Source: Streptomyces sp. CB03234
Lineage (GTDB): Bacteria; Actinomycetota; Actinomycetes; Streptomycetales; Streptomycetaceae
NCBI RefSeq assembly: GCF_001905885.1
Contig: NZ_LIYH01000008.1
Coordinates: 186,001 to 250,000, forward strand
Direction: 5' to 3'
Length of the DNA stretch: 64,000 bases
The translations under genes and the position numbers were made by a program. Positions 47,934-58,631 of the stretch are shown here, piece after piece; position 1 is the first letter of the stretch, and each line of letters begins with the position of its first letter. The notes under the pieces are model-generated. The model saw only the letters and a program-made list of their open reading frames with translations, was not told the origin of the DNA and searched no databases.

Positions 47934-48749
47934 TCAGGGCCGGACGGGGATGAGGAGGGCGGTGACGTTGTCGTGTCCGCCGGCGTGGAGGGCGTACGTG
48001 ACCAGTGACCGCGCCTGGGCCGGCAGCCCGCCGGGGCCGGGCGGCCGGTGGCGGGCGAGTGCGTCCCGCAGGGCGTCGGCGTCCGGCAGGTAGCGCCACA
48101 GCCCGTCGGTGCACAGCAGCAGACGGCCCGGTACGGAGGGCCTCAGGCTCCGGAGGCGGGGTGCCGGTTCGCCGGCGTCCGCGCCCAGCCACGCGGTCAG
48201 CGCCTCGTGCTCGCCGGTGTCGTCCTCGGTCAGCACCGTTCCAGGGCCCTGGTCGGGCAGCCAGTAGGCGCGGCTGTCCCCGACCCAGGCGCACCAGAAG
48301 CCCCCGGGGCCGACGACGGCGGCGGCGTACGTACAGGCGGGTGCGGCAGCCGGGGACGCGGCCAGGGGGCTGACCGCGCGCCCCGCCGCCAGGGTGGCGT
48401 CGTCGAGCGCGGTCTCCGGCAGCGCGCCCGCCTCCAGGCGCTCCCGCAGGGCGCGGGCGCCGACCTCGGCGGCGACCTGCGCCGCCCGCTCCGCCCGGGG
48501 CGACATCGACACCCCGTCGCACACGACCCCGACCGTCCACGCCCCGGTCGCGGTGAGCGCCGTGGTGAGCGCCATGGCGTCGGCGTTGACGCCCCGCCGC
48601 TTGCCGCGGTCGCTGACTCCCGCGGCACCACCGTCGGTCGTGAGCTCCAGGTGGGAACGGAACGCCGGCTGGGCTTCGCCGCAGTCCCAGCAGTGGCCGT
48701 CGGGGGCCACGGTTCCGCCACACACCACGCAGCCCGGAATCCTCGTCAT
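47934..48749 (-). CDS. PP2C-family Ser/Thr phosphatase with N-terminal zinc ribbon
   Basis: This 271-residue protein starts with a probable zinc ribbon, CVVCGGTVAPDGHCWDCG, followed by a PP2C domain: GVSDRGKRRGVNADAM, VVCDGVSMSPRAERAAQ (metal Asp), CAWVGDSRAYWL, LLCTDGLWRYL and GGHDNVTALLI (metal Asp). The ribbon plus phosphatase resembles partners of FHA/kinase modules, but no kinase gene is near. It may be transcribed with the UbiA gene upstream on the same strand (48 bp apart). Confidence 0.85.
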   Translation of the reverse strand: MTRIPGCVVCGGTVAPDGHCWDCGEAQPAFRSHLELTTDGGAAGVSDRGKRRGVNADAMALTTALTATGAWTVGVVCDGVSMSPRAERAAQVAAEVGARALRERLEAGALPETALDDATLAAGRAVSPLAASPAAAPACTYAAAVVGPGGFWCAWVGDSRAYWLPDQGPGTVLTEDDTGEHEALTAWLGADAGEPAPRLRSLRPSVPGRLLLCTDGLWRYLPDADALRDALARHRPPGPGGLPAQARSLVTYALHAGGHDNVTALLIPVRP

Positions 48750-48797
48750 CGGGCGTTGATCCTGCCAGGCCGGCCGCCGGCCCGCCCCTCCGTTTCG

Positions 48798-49700
48798 TCA
48801 GGTGATCGCGGCGCCCCGCCACACCACCATCGCCACATCGATGGCCGCCACGGCGATCGCGGCGATGAACGGCACCTCGGGCCGGCGGCGCCCGAGGAGG
48901 GCCCCGGTCACGGCCGTCACCACGGCCACCGCCACCGCGACCGGGCCGACGGCGCCGGAGCCGACGGCGCCCGAGCCGCCCGTGCCCGGCGGCGGCCCGG
49001 CGAGGGCGAGGACCACGGAGGCGGCCACCAGCGGAACCGGCAGCAGCAGCCGTACCCGTGCCGGACCCAGGCGCTGCGGCCAGCCGCGTACCCCGACGGC
49101 CAGGTCGGAACCGATGTCCGGAAGGACATTGCCCAGATGCGCGCCCACGCCCACCAGCGCCCCGGAGACGACGACCCACCAGGCCGGCCAGGGGCTCCCG
49201 GGCAGGCTCAGCGTGACGAAGGCGGGCAGCGCGGCGAAGCCGATCGCGTACGGCAGCCAGGACAGCGCCGTCGCCTTCACGCCCAGGTCGTACGCCCACG
49301 CCGCACCCACGCCCACCAGGTGGACGCTTCCGGCGAGCGGACCGCAGGCGAGGGAGAGCGGCACGGCGAGGACCAGCGCCACGGTGGCCGCACCCCACAC
49401 GGCCGTCGTGCCGACGGCCCCGGACACCACCGGTTTGGCGGACCGTCCGGCGGCCCGGTCGCGGGCGGCGTCGACGGCGTCGTTGCACCAGCCCACCGAC
49501 AGCTGGCCCGCCAGCACCGCGGCGGCGATCAGCAGGCAGCCGCGCCCGTCGTGCCCGGCCGCCGCCGCCAGTACCGTCACCAGGACGGTGACGGCGGCGG
49601 CCGGGCCGGGGTGACAGGCCATCAGCAGGCCGCCGACGACACCACTGTGTCCGTACGCGGGCCGGTCGGTGGCGTTCACGGGCCGAGCGTAGGCGCTCAT
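48798..49700 (-). CDS. UbiA-family prenyltransferase
   Basis: This 300-residue, eight- or nine-helix membrane enzyme has the first Asp-rich motif VGWCNDAVDAARDRAAGR (N-D-x2-D-x3-D) and the second region NVLPDIGSDLAVGVRGWPQR with two Asp. It attaches a polyprenyl chain to an aromatic or lipid acceptor using Mg2+. ATG 49700 was chosen; the frame extends to 49748 without support. It is divergent, by 83 bp, from the type III PKS operon and so may prenylate or share a promoter with that phenolic product. Menaquinone or heme-type roles cannot be excluded. Confidence 0.83.
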   Translation of the reverse strand: MSAYARPVNATDRPAYGHSGVVGGLLMACHPGPAAAVTVLVTVLAAAAGHDGRGCLLIAAAVLAGQLSVGWCNDAVDAARDRAAGRSAKPVVSGAVGTTAVWGAATVALVLAVPLSLACGPLAGSVHLVGVGAAWAYDLGVKATALSWLPYAIGFAALPAFVTLSLPGSPWPAWWVVVSGALVGVGAHLGNVLPDIGSDLAVGVRGWPQRLGPARVRLLLPVPLVAASVVLALAGPPPGTGGSGAVGSGAVGPVAVAVAVVTAVTGALLGRRRPEVPFIAAIAVAAIDVAMVVWRGAAIT

Positions 49701-49783
49701 CGGGCGAACGGCCGGTCCGAGCGGTACGGCGACACGGCACAAGGGCACACATGGGGGACCGACGTCGCCGACCTGGAGCTCTG

Positions 49784-50869
49784 ATGACCCGGATCGCAGC
49801 CGTTCACGGAGTCCTGCCGCCGCACCGGCACACCCAGCGCGAGATCACCGACATGGTGGCCCGTCACTGCCTGCCCGCCGGCGCCGACCGGCGCGTACTG
49901 GACCGGCTGCACGAGGGCGCGCGGGTGCGCTCCCGCCACATGGCGCTCCCGCTGGACCGGTACGGCGGGCTGGACGGTTTCGGCGCGGCCAACGACGCGT
50001 TCATCGACGGCGCCGTGGAGCTGGGGGCCGAGGCGGTCACCGGGGCGCTGCGCGGGGCGGGCCTGTCGCCGCGCGACGTGGACCTACTGATCTTCACCTC
50101 GGTGACCGGCATCGCCGCGCCGTCCGTGGACGCCCTGCTGGCCGGGCGGCTCGGGCTGCGGCCGGACGTCAAGCGGCTGCCGGTCTTCGGCCTGGGGTGT
50201 GTCGCCGGGGCCGCCGGGATCGCCCGCCTGCACGACTATCTGCTGGGCCGGCCGGACGACGTCGCCGTGCTGCTCTCCGTCGAGCTGTGCTCGCTGACCT
50301 TCCAGCGGGCCGACGCCTCACTCGCCCAGTTGATCGCGACCGCCCTGTTCGGTGACGGCGCCGCGGCCGTCGTCGCCTGCGGTGCCCGGCGGCACACGCC
50401 GGGCGACGGGGAAAGCGGGGGCGGCGGCGGCGGCGGCCCGACCGTGGTGGCCAGCCGCAGCCATCTGTACCCGGACACCGAGCGGCTGCTGGGCTGGGAC
50501 ATCTCCGGCTCAGGCTTCCGCGTCGTCCTCGACCCCGCCGTGCCCGACGTGGTGCGCAAGAACCTCGCCGACGACGTCGACGGCTTCCTGACCGACCACG
50601 GCCTGAGCCGCGCCGACGTGACCGCCTGGGTCAGCCACGCCGGCGGCCCGAAGGTCCTCGACGCGGTCGCGGAGGCGCTCGACCTGCCGGACGGCGCCCT
50701 CGCCGTCAGCCGGCGCTCGCTCGCCGAGGTCGGCAACCTCTCGTCGGCCTCCGTGCTGCACGTCCTCCGCGACACCCTGACGGCGGCGGCCCCGCCCCCG
50801 GGGACGCCGGGGGTGCTGCTCGCCATGGGCCCGGGGTTCTGCACCGAACTGGTCCTGCTGCGCTGGTAG
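49784..50869 (+). CDS. Type III polyketide synthase (SrsA-like alkylresorcinol synthase)
   Basis: This 361-residue chalcone-synthase-fold enzyme condenses a fatty acyl starter with (methyl)malonyl-CoA. The catalytic Cys is in GLGCVAGAAGIARL, with the His and Asn of the triad expected in VSHAGGPKVLD and VGNLSSASVLHVL. ATG 49784 has GGAG five bases upstream. Gene order PKS, ICMT-type methyltransferase and FAD hydroxylase matches srsABC of S. griseus, which makes methylated phenolic lipids incorporated in the membrane. A glycine run lies near residues 207-214. The starter-unit chain length cannot be read from the sequence. Confidence 0.88.
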   Translation: MTRIAAVHGVLPPHRHTQREITDMVARHCLPAGADRRVLDRLHEGARVRSRHMALPLDRYGGLDGFGAANDAFIDGAVELGAEAVTGALRGAGLSPRDVDLLIFTSVTGIAAPSVDALLAGRLGLRPDVKRLPVFGLGCVAGAAGIARLHDYLLGRPDDVAVLLSVELCSLTFQRADASLAQLIATALFGDGAAAVVACGARRHTPGDGESGGGGGGGPTVVASRSHLYPDTERLLGWDISGSGFRVVLDPAVPDVVRKNLADDVDGFLTDHGLSRADVTAWVSHAGGPKVLDAVAEALDLPDGALAVSRRSLAEVGNLSSASVLHVLRDTLTAAAPPPGTPGVLLAMGPGFCTELVLLRW

Positions 50870-50884
50870 AAACGGGAGAGACGC

Positions 50885-51430
50885 ATGGTCTGGTACGCCC
50901 TGCTGGTGCTGGCCGTCGGCGTGGAGCGGCTCGCCGAACTGGTCGTCGCCCGCCGCAACGCGCGCTGGAGTCTGGCCCGGGGCGCGGTGGAGTCCGGCCG
51001 GGGCCACTACCCCGTGATGGTGGTGCTCCACACGGGGCTTCTCGCCGGCTGCCTGGCCGAAGTGTGGGCGATGGGACGGCCGTTCCACCCGGGGCTGGGC
51101 TGGACCATGCTGGCCGTGGTGGCCGCCGCCCAGGGCCTGCGCTGGTGGTGCGTACGGACCCTGGGGCCGCGCTGGAACACCCGCGTACTGGTGGTGCCCG
51201 GTCTGCCCCTGGTGTCGGGCGGGCCGTACCGGTGGCTGCGCCATCCCAACTACGTGGCGGTGGTGGCCGAGGGCGTCGCGCTGCCGCTGGTCCACTCCGC
51301 CTGGCTGACCGCCGCGCTGTTCACGGCGTGCAACGCGGTGCTGCTCACCGTACGGATCCGCTGCGAGGAGGCGGCGCTCGGCGCTGCTCCGGCCCCCGGT
51401 GGCGCGGCCGTGCCGGGCGGGGCCCGGTGA
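50885..51430 (+). CDS. Isoprenylcysteine-carboxylmethyltransferase-like membrane methyltransferase (SrsB-like)
   Basis: This 181-residue membrane protein with four to five helices has the ICMT motif region TRVLVVPGLPLVSGGPYRWL followed by RHPNYVAVVAEG and a C-terminal Glu-Glu pair (RCEEAALG). In srs operons the equivalent enzyme O-methylates the alkylresorcinol at the membrane. ATG 50885 follows GGGAGA closely, 15 bp after the PKS stop. The stop overlaps the next start by four bases. Confidence 0.85.
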   Translation: MVWYALLVLAVGVERLAELVVARRNARWSLARGAVESGRGHYPVMVVLHTGLLAGCLAEVWAMGRPFHPGLGWTMLAVVAAAQGLRWWCVRTLGPRWNTRVLVVPGLPLVSGGPYRWLRHPNYVAVVAEGVALPLVHSAWLTAALFTACNAVLLTVRIRCEEAALGAAPAPGGAAVPGGAR

Positions 51431-52443
51431 TCGATCTGCTGGTGGCGGGCGGTGGGCCCGCCGGACTCGCCACGGCGATCCACGCGGCGCTGCACGGGAT
51501 GGAGGCCGTGGTGATCGAGCCGCGTCCGGGGCCGGTGGACAAGGCGTGCGGCGAGGGGGTCATGCCGGGCGGTGTGCGGTCCTTGGCCGCTCTCGGCGTC
51601 CGCCCGGCCGGCCATGCGCTGCGCGGCATCCGGTACGTGGACGGTCCGCACCGCGCCGAGGCGGAGTTCCGTGAGGGCACCGGACTGGGCGTGCGCCGGA
51701 CGGTGCTGAGCGCCGCGCTGGCCCGGCGGGCCGCCGAGCTGGGCGTGCGGGTGGTGCCCGGGAAGGTGGGTGACGTACGGCAGGGCGCGGACGCGGTGAG
51801 CGCCGCGGGGCTGCGGGCCCGGTGGCTCGTCGCGGCGGACGGCCTGCGCTCCCCCGTACGGCGGGCCCTCGGTCTGGAGCTGCCGGACCGCCGGCCCCGG
51901 CGGTTCGGCCAGCGGCGGCACTACCGGATGCCGCCGTGGTCGGACTTCGTCGAGGTGCACTGGTCGGGCGGCGGGGAGGCGTACGTGACGCCGGTCGCCG
52001 AGGACCTCGTCGGGGTGGCTGTCCTGAGCACGGCGAGACGCCCGTACGACACTCACCTGGGCCACTTCCCCGAGCTGGCGGCCCGCCTGGGCGGCGGGAC
52101 GGCCGTGAGCACCGTACGCGGTGCCGGGCCGCTGCGGCAGCGGGTGCGGTGCCGGGTGGCCGGGCGGGTGCTGCTCGTGGGTGACGCGGCGGGGTACGTG
52201 GATGCGCTCACCGGCGAGGGCGTGTCCCTGGCGCTGGCGTCGGCCGAGGCGGCGGTGCGGTGTCTGCGGGCGGGCCGGCCGGGGGCGTACGAGAGGGCGT
52301 GGCGGCGGCTGTCCCGGCGGCACCGCCTGATGACCGAGGCCCTGGTCCGGGTCGGCTGCCGGCCGGACACGGCCCGCCTGGTCGTGCCGGCGGCCGCCCG
52401 GATGCCGCCGGTGTTCGCCGCGGCCGTGCACGCCCTGCAGTGA
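51427..52443 (+). CDS. FAD-dependent hydroxylase (SrsC-like)
   Basis: This 338-residue flavoprotein of the geranylgeranyl-reductase/PHBH group has VAGGGPAGLATAIHAALHG (FAD N-terminal motif), DKACGEGVMPGGVRSL, VAADGLRSPVRRALGL and VLLVGDAAGYVDALTGEGVS (second FAD motif). In srs clusters this enzyme hydroxylates the resorcinol ring towards a hydroquinone or quinone. The start is GTG 51427 overlapping the methyltransferase stop; an upstream open frame from 51064 is a shadow of that gene. Confidence 0.86.
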   Translation: MIDLLVAGGGPAGLATAIHAALHGMEAVVIEPRPGPVDKACGEGVMPGGVRSLAALGVRPAGHALRGIRYVDGPHRAEAEFREGTGLGVRRTVLSAALARRAAELGVRVVPGKVGDVRQGADAVSAAGLRARWLVAADGLRSPVRRALGLELPDRRPRRFGQRRHYRMPPWSDFVEVHWSGGGEAYVTPVAEDLVGVAVLSTARRPYDTHLGHFPELAARLGGGTAVSTVRGAGPLRQRVRCRVAGRVLLVGDAAGYVDALTGEGVSLALASAEAAVRCLRAGRPGAYERAWRRLSRRHRLMTEALVRVGCRPDTARLVVPAAARMPPVFAAAVHALQ

Positions 52444-52525
52444 CCGCACCGCTGCGGCCGTACCGCTGCGGCCGTGCCGCGCGCGACCATTCCGGTGCGG
52501 CACCCGCCGGACGGATACTTGCGGC

Positions 52526-53380
52526 ATGAACCACCTGCGGGAGCATCTCGGCCGCAGCCTGTTCACCCGCGTGGCGGGTCCCGGCGGCCCGGCCAACCGC
52601 GCCCGGATCCACGGCACGCCGGGGCCCCGCTGGTTCGCTCCCGACCGGCCGATCCGTACCGTCCACGGCGACGCGTCGATGTTCATCGGCGGGCTGCGGG
52701 CACTGCTGCTGCAGTCCCTGCACCCGCTGGCCATGGCGGCGGTGGAGGCCCATTCCGGTTACCGGGGCGATCCGTGGGGGCGGCTCCAGCGCACCAGCAC
52801 GTTCCTCGCCGTGACCACGTACGGCACCGCGGACGACGCGCAGCGCGCGGTCGACCACGTGCGGGCCGTGCACGACCGCGTACGGGGCACGACCGCCGCC
52901 GGGCAGGCGTACCACGCGGCCGATCCGCACCTGCTGGGCTGGGTGCACGTCGCCGAGGTGGACAGTTTCCTGACCGCCCACCAGCGCTACGGCGCGCATC
53001 CGCTGGACGCCGCCGACTGCGACGCGTACATCGCCGACGCAGCCCGCGTGGCGACCGCGCTCGGGATCGTGGACCCGCCGCGCGACCGGGCCGGGCTGGC
53101 CGACCGGCTGGCCGCCTACCGGCCGGAGCTGTACGCCACACAAGAGGCACGGGAGGCGGCCCGGTTCATCCTGCTCCACCCGCCCTTGCCCTGGATCGCC
53201 CGGGCACCGTACGCCGTCCTCGCGGCGAACGCGGTGTCCACCCTCCCGCCGTGGGCGCGCCGGGAACTCGGCCTGCCCCGTCTGCCGGGGGTTGAGGGAA
53301 CCTTCGTCCGGGCCTCCGGGCACGCGCTGACCAGAACGATCCGCTGGGCCATGACACCTCCCCCACGCACGGCCGGGTAG
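52526..53380 (+). CDS. Oxygenase MpaB family (DUF2236) protein
   Basis: This 284-residue protein has the family pattern with conserved His residues (VHGDASMFIGGLRALLLQSL, HPLAMAAVEAHSGY) and RLQRTSTFLAVTTYGT, then GWVHVAEVDSFLTAHQRYG. The family includes mycophenolic-acid oxygenase MpaB and the latex-clearing protein, which bind heme. It is probably a heme-dependent oxygenase with unknown substrate. GATACT six bases before ATG 52526 suggests a leaderless start. It follows the phenolic-lipid operon by 82 bp and could belong to the same pathway. Confidence 0.83.
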   Translation: MNHLREHLGRSLFTRVAGPGGPANRARIHGTPGPRWFAPDRPIRTVHGDASMFIGGLRALLLQSLHPLAMAAVEAHSGYRGDPWGRLQRTSTFLAVTTYGTADDAQRAVDHVRAVHDRVRGTTAAGQAYHAADPHLLGWVHVAEVDSFLTAHQRYGAHPLDAADCDAYIADAARVATALGIVDPPRDRAGLADRLAAYRPELYATQEAREAARFILLHPPLPWIARAPYAVLAANAVSTLPPWARRELGLPRLPGVEGTFVRASGHALTRTIRWAMTPPPRTAG

Positions 53381-53425
53381 AGCGGTCGCAGCCGGTTCGC
53401 ACCAGCGGCCGGAGGACACGGCCGG

Positions 53426-53439
53426 GAGCGGCGCCGCTC
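53426..53439. terminator. Weak palindrome between convergent genes
   Basis: GAGCGGCGCCGCTC is a 14-bp perfect palindrome in the 60-bp gap between the MpaB-like gene and the small membrane-protein gene. As a hairpin it would have a short stem, so termination is only possible. Confidence 0.35.
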
Positions 53440-53440
53440 G

Positions 53441-53635
53441 TCAGGTCGCCCGCCCCGCGCGGAGCCGCCGGACATCCCGCGCGAGCGCGTACACGGCACT
53501 GAGGAGGATCGCAGCTCCGGCCGCCATCCAGAGAGCCGACGCCCCGGAGCGGTACTCGCGAACGGCGACGACGAGCATCACCGTGCAGGGAAGAACGCCG
53601 AGGGCGGAGATCAGAACGCTGATGCGGTTGGTCAC
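53441..53635 (-). CDS. Small two-helix membrane protein
   Basis: This 64-residue hypothetical protein has helices ISVLISALGVLPCTVMLVVA (about 5-24) and ALWMAAGAAILLSAVYALA, with a basic C-terminus (RDVRRLRAGRAT). Start GTG 53635 has no strong ribosome-binding site. The family is not recognised; length and hydrophobic profile support a real gene. Confidence 0.55.
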   Translation of the reverse strand: MTNRISVLISALGVLPCTVMLVVAVREYRSGASALWMAAGAAILLSAVYALARDVRRLRAGRAT

Positions 53636-53688
53636 GCGGACATCATCGACGACGACCTCGGCCGACGGAAGTGATCCGGGGAACCGGC

Positions 53689-54123
53689 CTAGCCATGGCT
53701 TGTGACGCGGTACGCCAGGGACGGTTTGCCGTGGGTGTCCGCGGCGGCGATCAGCAGGCCTCCCAGCATGGAGAGGTTCTTGAAGAAGTGGATCCGCTGC
53801 CGGGCGCGTTCCTCCGGGTCCTCCACCGTCCAGTACGCGTGCCCGGCGAGCGTCGTGGGGACGAGGGTGGTGGCCAGGGCGAGCGCGGACAGGCGCGGGA
53901 GGCGGCCGGTGGCGAACAGCACGCCCGCACCGACCTGAACGGCGCTGTTGACGCGTACCAGCTTCTCGGGGTCGTCGGGCAGGGCCGGGATCCGTGCGGC
54001 GACGGGCCGGGCCACCGGCTCGGCCACCGGAGCCACGCCCTTGGGGTCGCGCCAGGTGTGCAGCCCTCCGGTGACGAACGTGGATGCCAGCAGCGGACGG
54101 GCCAACTTTCGCAAAATCGCCAT
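53689..54123 (-). CDS. DoxX family membrane protein
   Basis: This 144-residue protein has four predicted helices; the beginning MAILRKLARPLLASTFVTGG and the segment RVNSAVQVGAGVLFATGRLP are family-typical, as is the C-terminal HFFKNLSMLGGLLIAAAD. DoxX-like proteins are linked to redox and membrane functions. ATG 54123 fits the family; the frame extends to 54267 with no conserved part. It is divergent from the phosphoglucomutase gene. Confidence 0.82.
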   Translation of the reverse strand: MAILRKLARPLLASTFVTGGLHTWRDPKGVAPVAEPVARPVAARIPALPDDPEKLVRVNSAVQVGAGVLFATGRLPRLSALALATTLVPTTLAGHAYWTVEDPEERARQRIHFFKNLSMLGGLLIAAADTHGKPSLAYRVTSHG

Positions 54124-54281
54124 GCGGTGCGGGTGCCCGGCGCCGCGCTGGGCATGCCCGACGGGAACGCCCCTTGCGGACACCTGCGGAGGGGCAGTCG
54201 TGCCAGAGGCGGTCGACGGGCGATCATCTCCCTGGACTGATCGCCCAACCGATTCTTCGACGGACATGGAGGAGTGGACGG

Positions 54282-55922
<1,641 letters not shown>

Positions 55923-55946
55923 GGTTTTTCCCCTCAAGGACCCGTT

Positions 55947-55983
55947 TTCGGCCGGTGGTTCACCCTTTGCGCCACCGGCCGAA
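55947..55983 (+). terminator. Terminator of pgm
   Basis: TTCGGCCGGTGG (55947-55958) and CCACCGGCCGAA (55972-55983) form a perfect 12-bp stem with a 13-nt loop, 24 nt after the pgm stop. Confidence 0.82.
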
Positions 55984-56279
55984 GCGTCCTGAGGCGCCCG
56001 AAGCATCCGGGAGTGGCCTGTTTGGTCACTTCCGGCGCGCCCGCAACGCGCGTGGCGCGTCGTACCGGTTGGGCTTCGGGAAGGCATCGTGTCGGCAACG
56101 TGGCGGGCGCAATTACCACGTTGTACGAGCGGAAGCAACCTCTCCGTTACTCGACTTGGCTGGTTATGATCGGCACCCGCACGCGTCACCGCAGCCGGAC
56201 CGGTCGTCCCCCACGCCCTCCCCCAGGGCTGTGCCGGTCCCGGTTGCCGGCCTGTCCCCGCTCCCGCTCCCGAGGGCTG
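55984..56279 (+). promoter_or_regulatory. Promoter region of the conservon operon
   Basis: This 296-bp region upstream of cvnA has no ORF of note. TATGAT near 56164 could be a -10 box in a locally AT-richer stretch with TTGTAC and GTTACT upstream, but no standard spacing to a -35 was found. C-rich sequence follows to the start codon. Confidence 0.3.
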
Positions 56280-58631
56280 ATGTCTTCCATAGAACCCGAA
56301 CGTCCACCCGCCGCGCCGACGCCTCCTCGGCGGCGGCGCACCGTGCGCCTCCGTACGCTGCTCATCCTGCTGGCGCTGGTCCCCACCGTGGCGATGGGCA
56401 CGCAAGTCGCCGTGACCGCGGACCGGCTGCTGGCTCAGTCCGGGCACCTGCGCTCCGATGTGGCGGCGGGTGAGCGGCTGGGCATCCCCCTTCACTCGCT
56501 CATGCTCGAGTTGCAGACGGAACGGACGATGACCGCCGCGCGGTGGGTGGGCTCCGCCGTGTCCGAGGACGCCGTGCGCGCCCAGCGCGCCGCCACGGAC
56601 GCGGCCGCGGAGGAGTTCCGGCGGTCGTCGGCGAGCGCCGGGGCCGGGTCGGAGGAGGCGGACCGCCGCCTCCAGGAGGTCATGGAGGGCCTCGCCGACC
56701 TGAACACCTACCGGGAGCGCGCGGACGCCCGCATCGGCAGCGCCGACAGCGTGATCGTCTTCTACAGCGACCTGATCAGCCAGACGATCCGCTACTTCCA
56801 GGACGGGTTCAGCCACACGGACGACGCCGGGCTCACCCAGGAGAGCCGCGTCGTGATCACCATGTTCTCGGCCGCGGAGATGCTGGCCCAGGAGGACACG
56901 ATCCTCGCGCTGGCCGGGCCGTCCAGGGAGTTGAGCACGCGTCGGTTCGCCGACTTCGTCAACGCCGTCGGGGCTCACCGGCATCTGTACGACCGGTGGG
57001 TCGTGCCGTTCCTGCCCACCGAGGCCGGCGACCGCTACTCGGGCATCGCCGGCTCGGACGCCTGGCAGACCAAGACCCGGATCGAGAACGAGATCCTGTC
57101 CGACCACAAGGACACGGACTCGGGCGTGAAGCTGCCCCGGGGCATCCGCGACTGGGTCGCCGCGCACAAGAAGTGGTCGGCCGAGGTGGACGCGCTCAAC
57201 ATGGAGCGGACGCGGGCGCTGCTCGCGAACGGTGACGCGAGGGCGTCGGAGCTCGAGGCGGAGGTCACCTGGCTGATCGCGGGCAGCAGCGGCGCCCTGC
57301 TGATCGTCGCGGTCGTCATCGTGTTCACCACCCGCTCGGTCCTGCGCCGCCTGCGCGTGCTGCACGAGCGTACGGTGACCATCGCCGAGGAGACGCTGCC
57401 GGACGTGGTGGCCCGGCTCCAGCAGGGGCAGCCCGTCGACGCGGGGGCGCTGCCGGCGGTCGGCGGCGAGCAGGACGAGGTGGGGCGTGTCAGCGACGCG
57501 TTCGCCCGGGTCGTGGCCGTGTCCGTGGACGGGCACCGGCAGCTCGCGGCCGAGCGTCATGGGTTCGGCATGTTCGCGGCGGGCATCGCCTCCCGGACCG
57601 GAAACCTGGTGAGCCGCCAGCTGACCCTGACCGAGGAGCTCCAGGACACCTTCGGCGGCGACGAGGCGCTGCTGGCCCAGCTGATGCGATCCGACCAGTT
57701 GACGGTGGGTATGCGCCGACAGATCGAGAACCTGCTCATCCTCGCGGGCGGCGAGATCCCCGACCCGCACACCGAGCCCATGCGCGTCGCCGATCTGCTG
57801 CGCGAGGCGGCCGCGGAGGTCGAGGACTTCCGGCGGATCGAGCGCCAGGCACTGGACGAGATCAGCGTGGAACCGCGGGTGATCAGCCAGATCAGCCACC
57901 TGCTGGCGGAGTTGCTGGACAACGCCACCCGGTTCTCCCCGCCGCGGTCGAAGGTCGTGATCCGGGCCGAGCTGGTGGCCGACGGGCTGTCGGTCGAGAT
58001 CGAGGACCGCGGCCCCCGGGTGACGCCCGCGACGTACGAGGAGATGAACCGGCGCCTGCACTCCGCCCCGCCGTACTCCGTCCTGGCGGAGAACGCGCAC
58101 CGGCTGGGCCTGTTCGTGGTGGGGCACCTCGCGGACCAGCTGGGAGCGACCGTCACGCTGCGCCGCTCGGTGTACGGCGGCACATCGGCCGTGGTGATCG
58201 TCCCCCGGGACCTCCTGGTCCCGACGGAGCGCGAGCGCGAGCCGGTGGGCGGGACCGCACGCCCCGCCACGGCGGTGGACCGGCCCGAGCCTGCGCCTGA
58301 GCCCGAACTCGGGCCGGGGGCCGAGCCGCGCCGCTCCGACGAGGGCAGGCCCGAGCTGGTCCTGCACGTGGCGGCGGACCCGCTGCCGGTGCGGCAGGCC
58401 ACGGACCGTCAGGCCACGGTCGAGCACGCCAGCGCCGCCCGCCCCGCCCTTCCCGCCCTTCCCGAGCGCGTCCCGCAGTCCCACATGGCAAGGCAGCTGC
58501 GTGAGCCCCGCACGACGGACACAGCGATCACGCCGGACACGGCGACGCCTCAGGAGGTGGCCGACGCCTGGGACGACTACGAACAGGGCACCCGGACAGT
58601 GGAAATCGAACTCCGACAGGATCAGCCATGA
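56280..58631 (+). CDS. cvnA: Conservon sensor kinase-like protein CvnA
   Basis: This 783-residue membrane protein has one helix at about 22-45 (LRTLLILLALVPTVAMGTQV), an extracytoplasmic nitrate/nitrite-sensor-like four-helix domain, a second helix near 330-350 (LLIVAVVIVFTTRSVL), a HAMP-like linker and a GHKL ATPase domain (HLLAELLDNATRFSPP for the N box, NAHRLGLFVVGHLADQLG for G1). A usual H-box is not evident. The C-terminal ~130 residues are Pro/Glu-rich. It heads the four-gene conservon that links membrane sensing to a small GTPase, like a GPCR-type module. ATG 56280 has AGGG nearby; the longer frame to 56013 is unsupported. Confidence 0.9.
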   Translation: MSSIEPERPPAAPTPPRRRRTVRLRTLLILLALVPTVAMGTQVAVTADRLLAQSGHLRSDVAAGERLGIPLHSLMLELQTERTMTAARWVGSAVSEDAVRAQRAATDAAAEEFRRSSASAGAGSEEADRRLQEVMEGLADLNTYRERADARIGSADSVIVFYSDLISQTIRYFQDGFSHTDDAGLTQESRVVITMFSAAEMLAQEDTILALAGPSRELSTRRFADFVNAVGAHRHLYDRWVVPFLPTEAGDRYSGIAGSDAWQTKTRIENEILSDHKDTDSGVKLPRGIRDWVAAHKKWSAEVDALNMERTRALLANGDARASELEAEVTWLIAGSSGALLIVAVVIVFTTRSVLRRLRVLHERTVTIAEETLPDVVARLQQGQPVDAGALPAVGGEQDEVGRVSDAFARVVAVSVDGHRQLAAERHGFGMFAAGIASRTGNLVSRQLTLTEELQDTFGGDEALLAQLMRSDQLTVGMRRQIENLLILAGGEIPDPHTEPMRVADLLREAAAEVEDFRRIERQALDEISVEPRVISQISHLLAELLDNATRFSPPRSKVVIRAELVADGLSVEIEDRGPRVTPATYEEMNRRLHSAPPYSVLAENAHRLGLFVVGHLADQLGATVTLRRSVYGGTSAVVIVPRDLLVPTEREREPVGGTARPATAVDRPEPAPEPELGPGAEPRRSDEGRPELVLHVAADPLPVRQATDRQATVEHASAARPALPALPERVPQSHMARQLREPRTTDTAITPDTATPQEVADAWDDYEQGTRTVEIELRQDQP

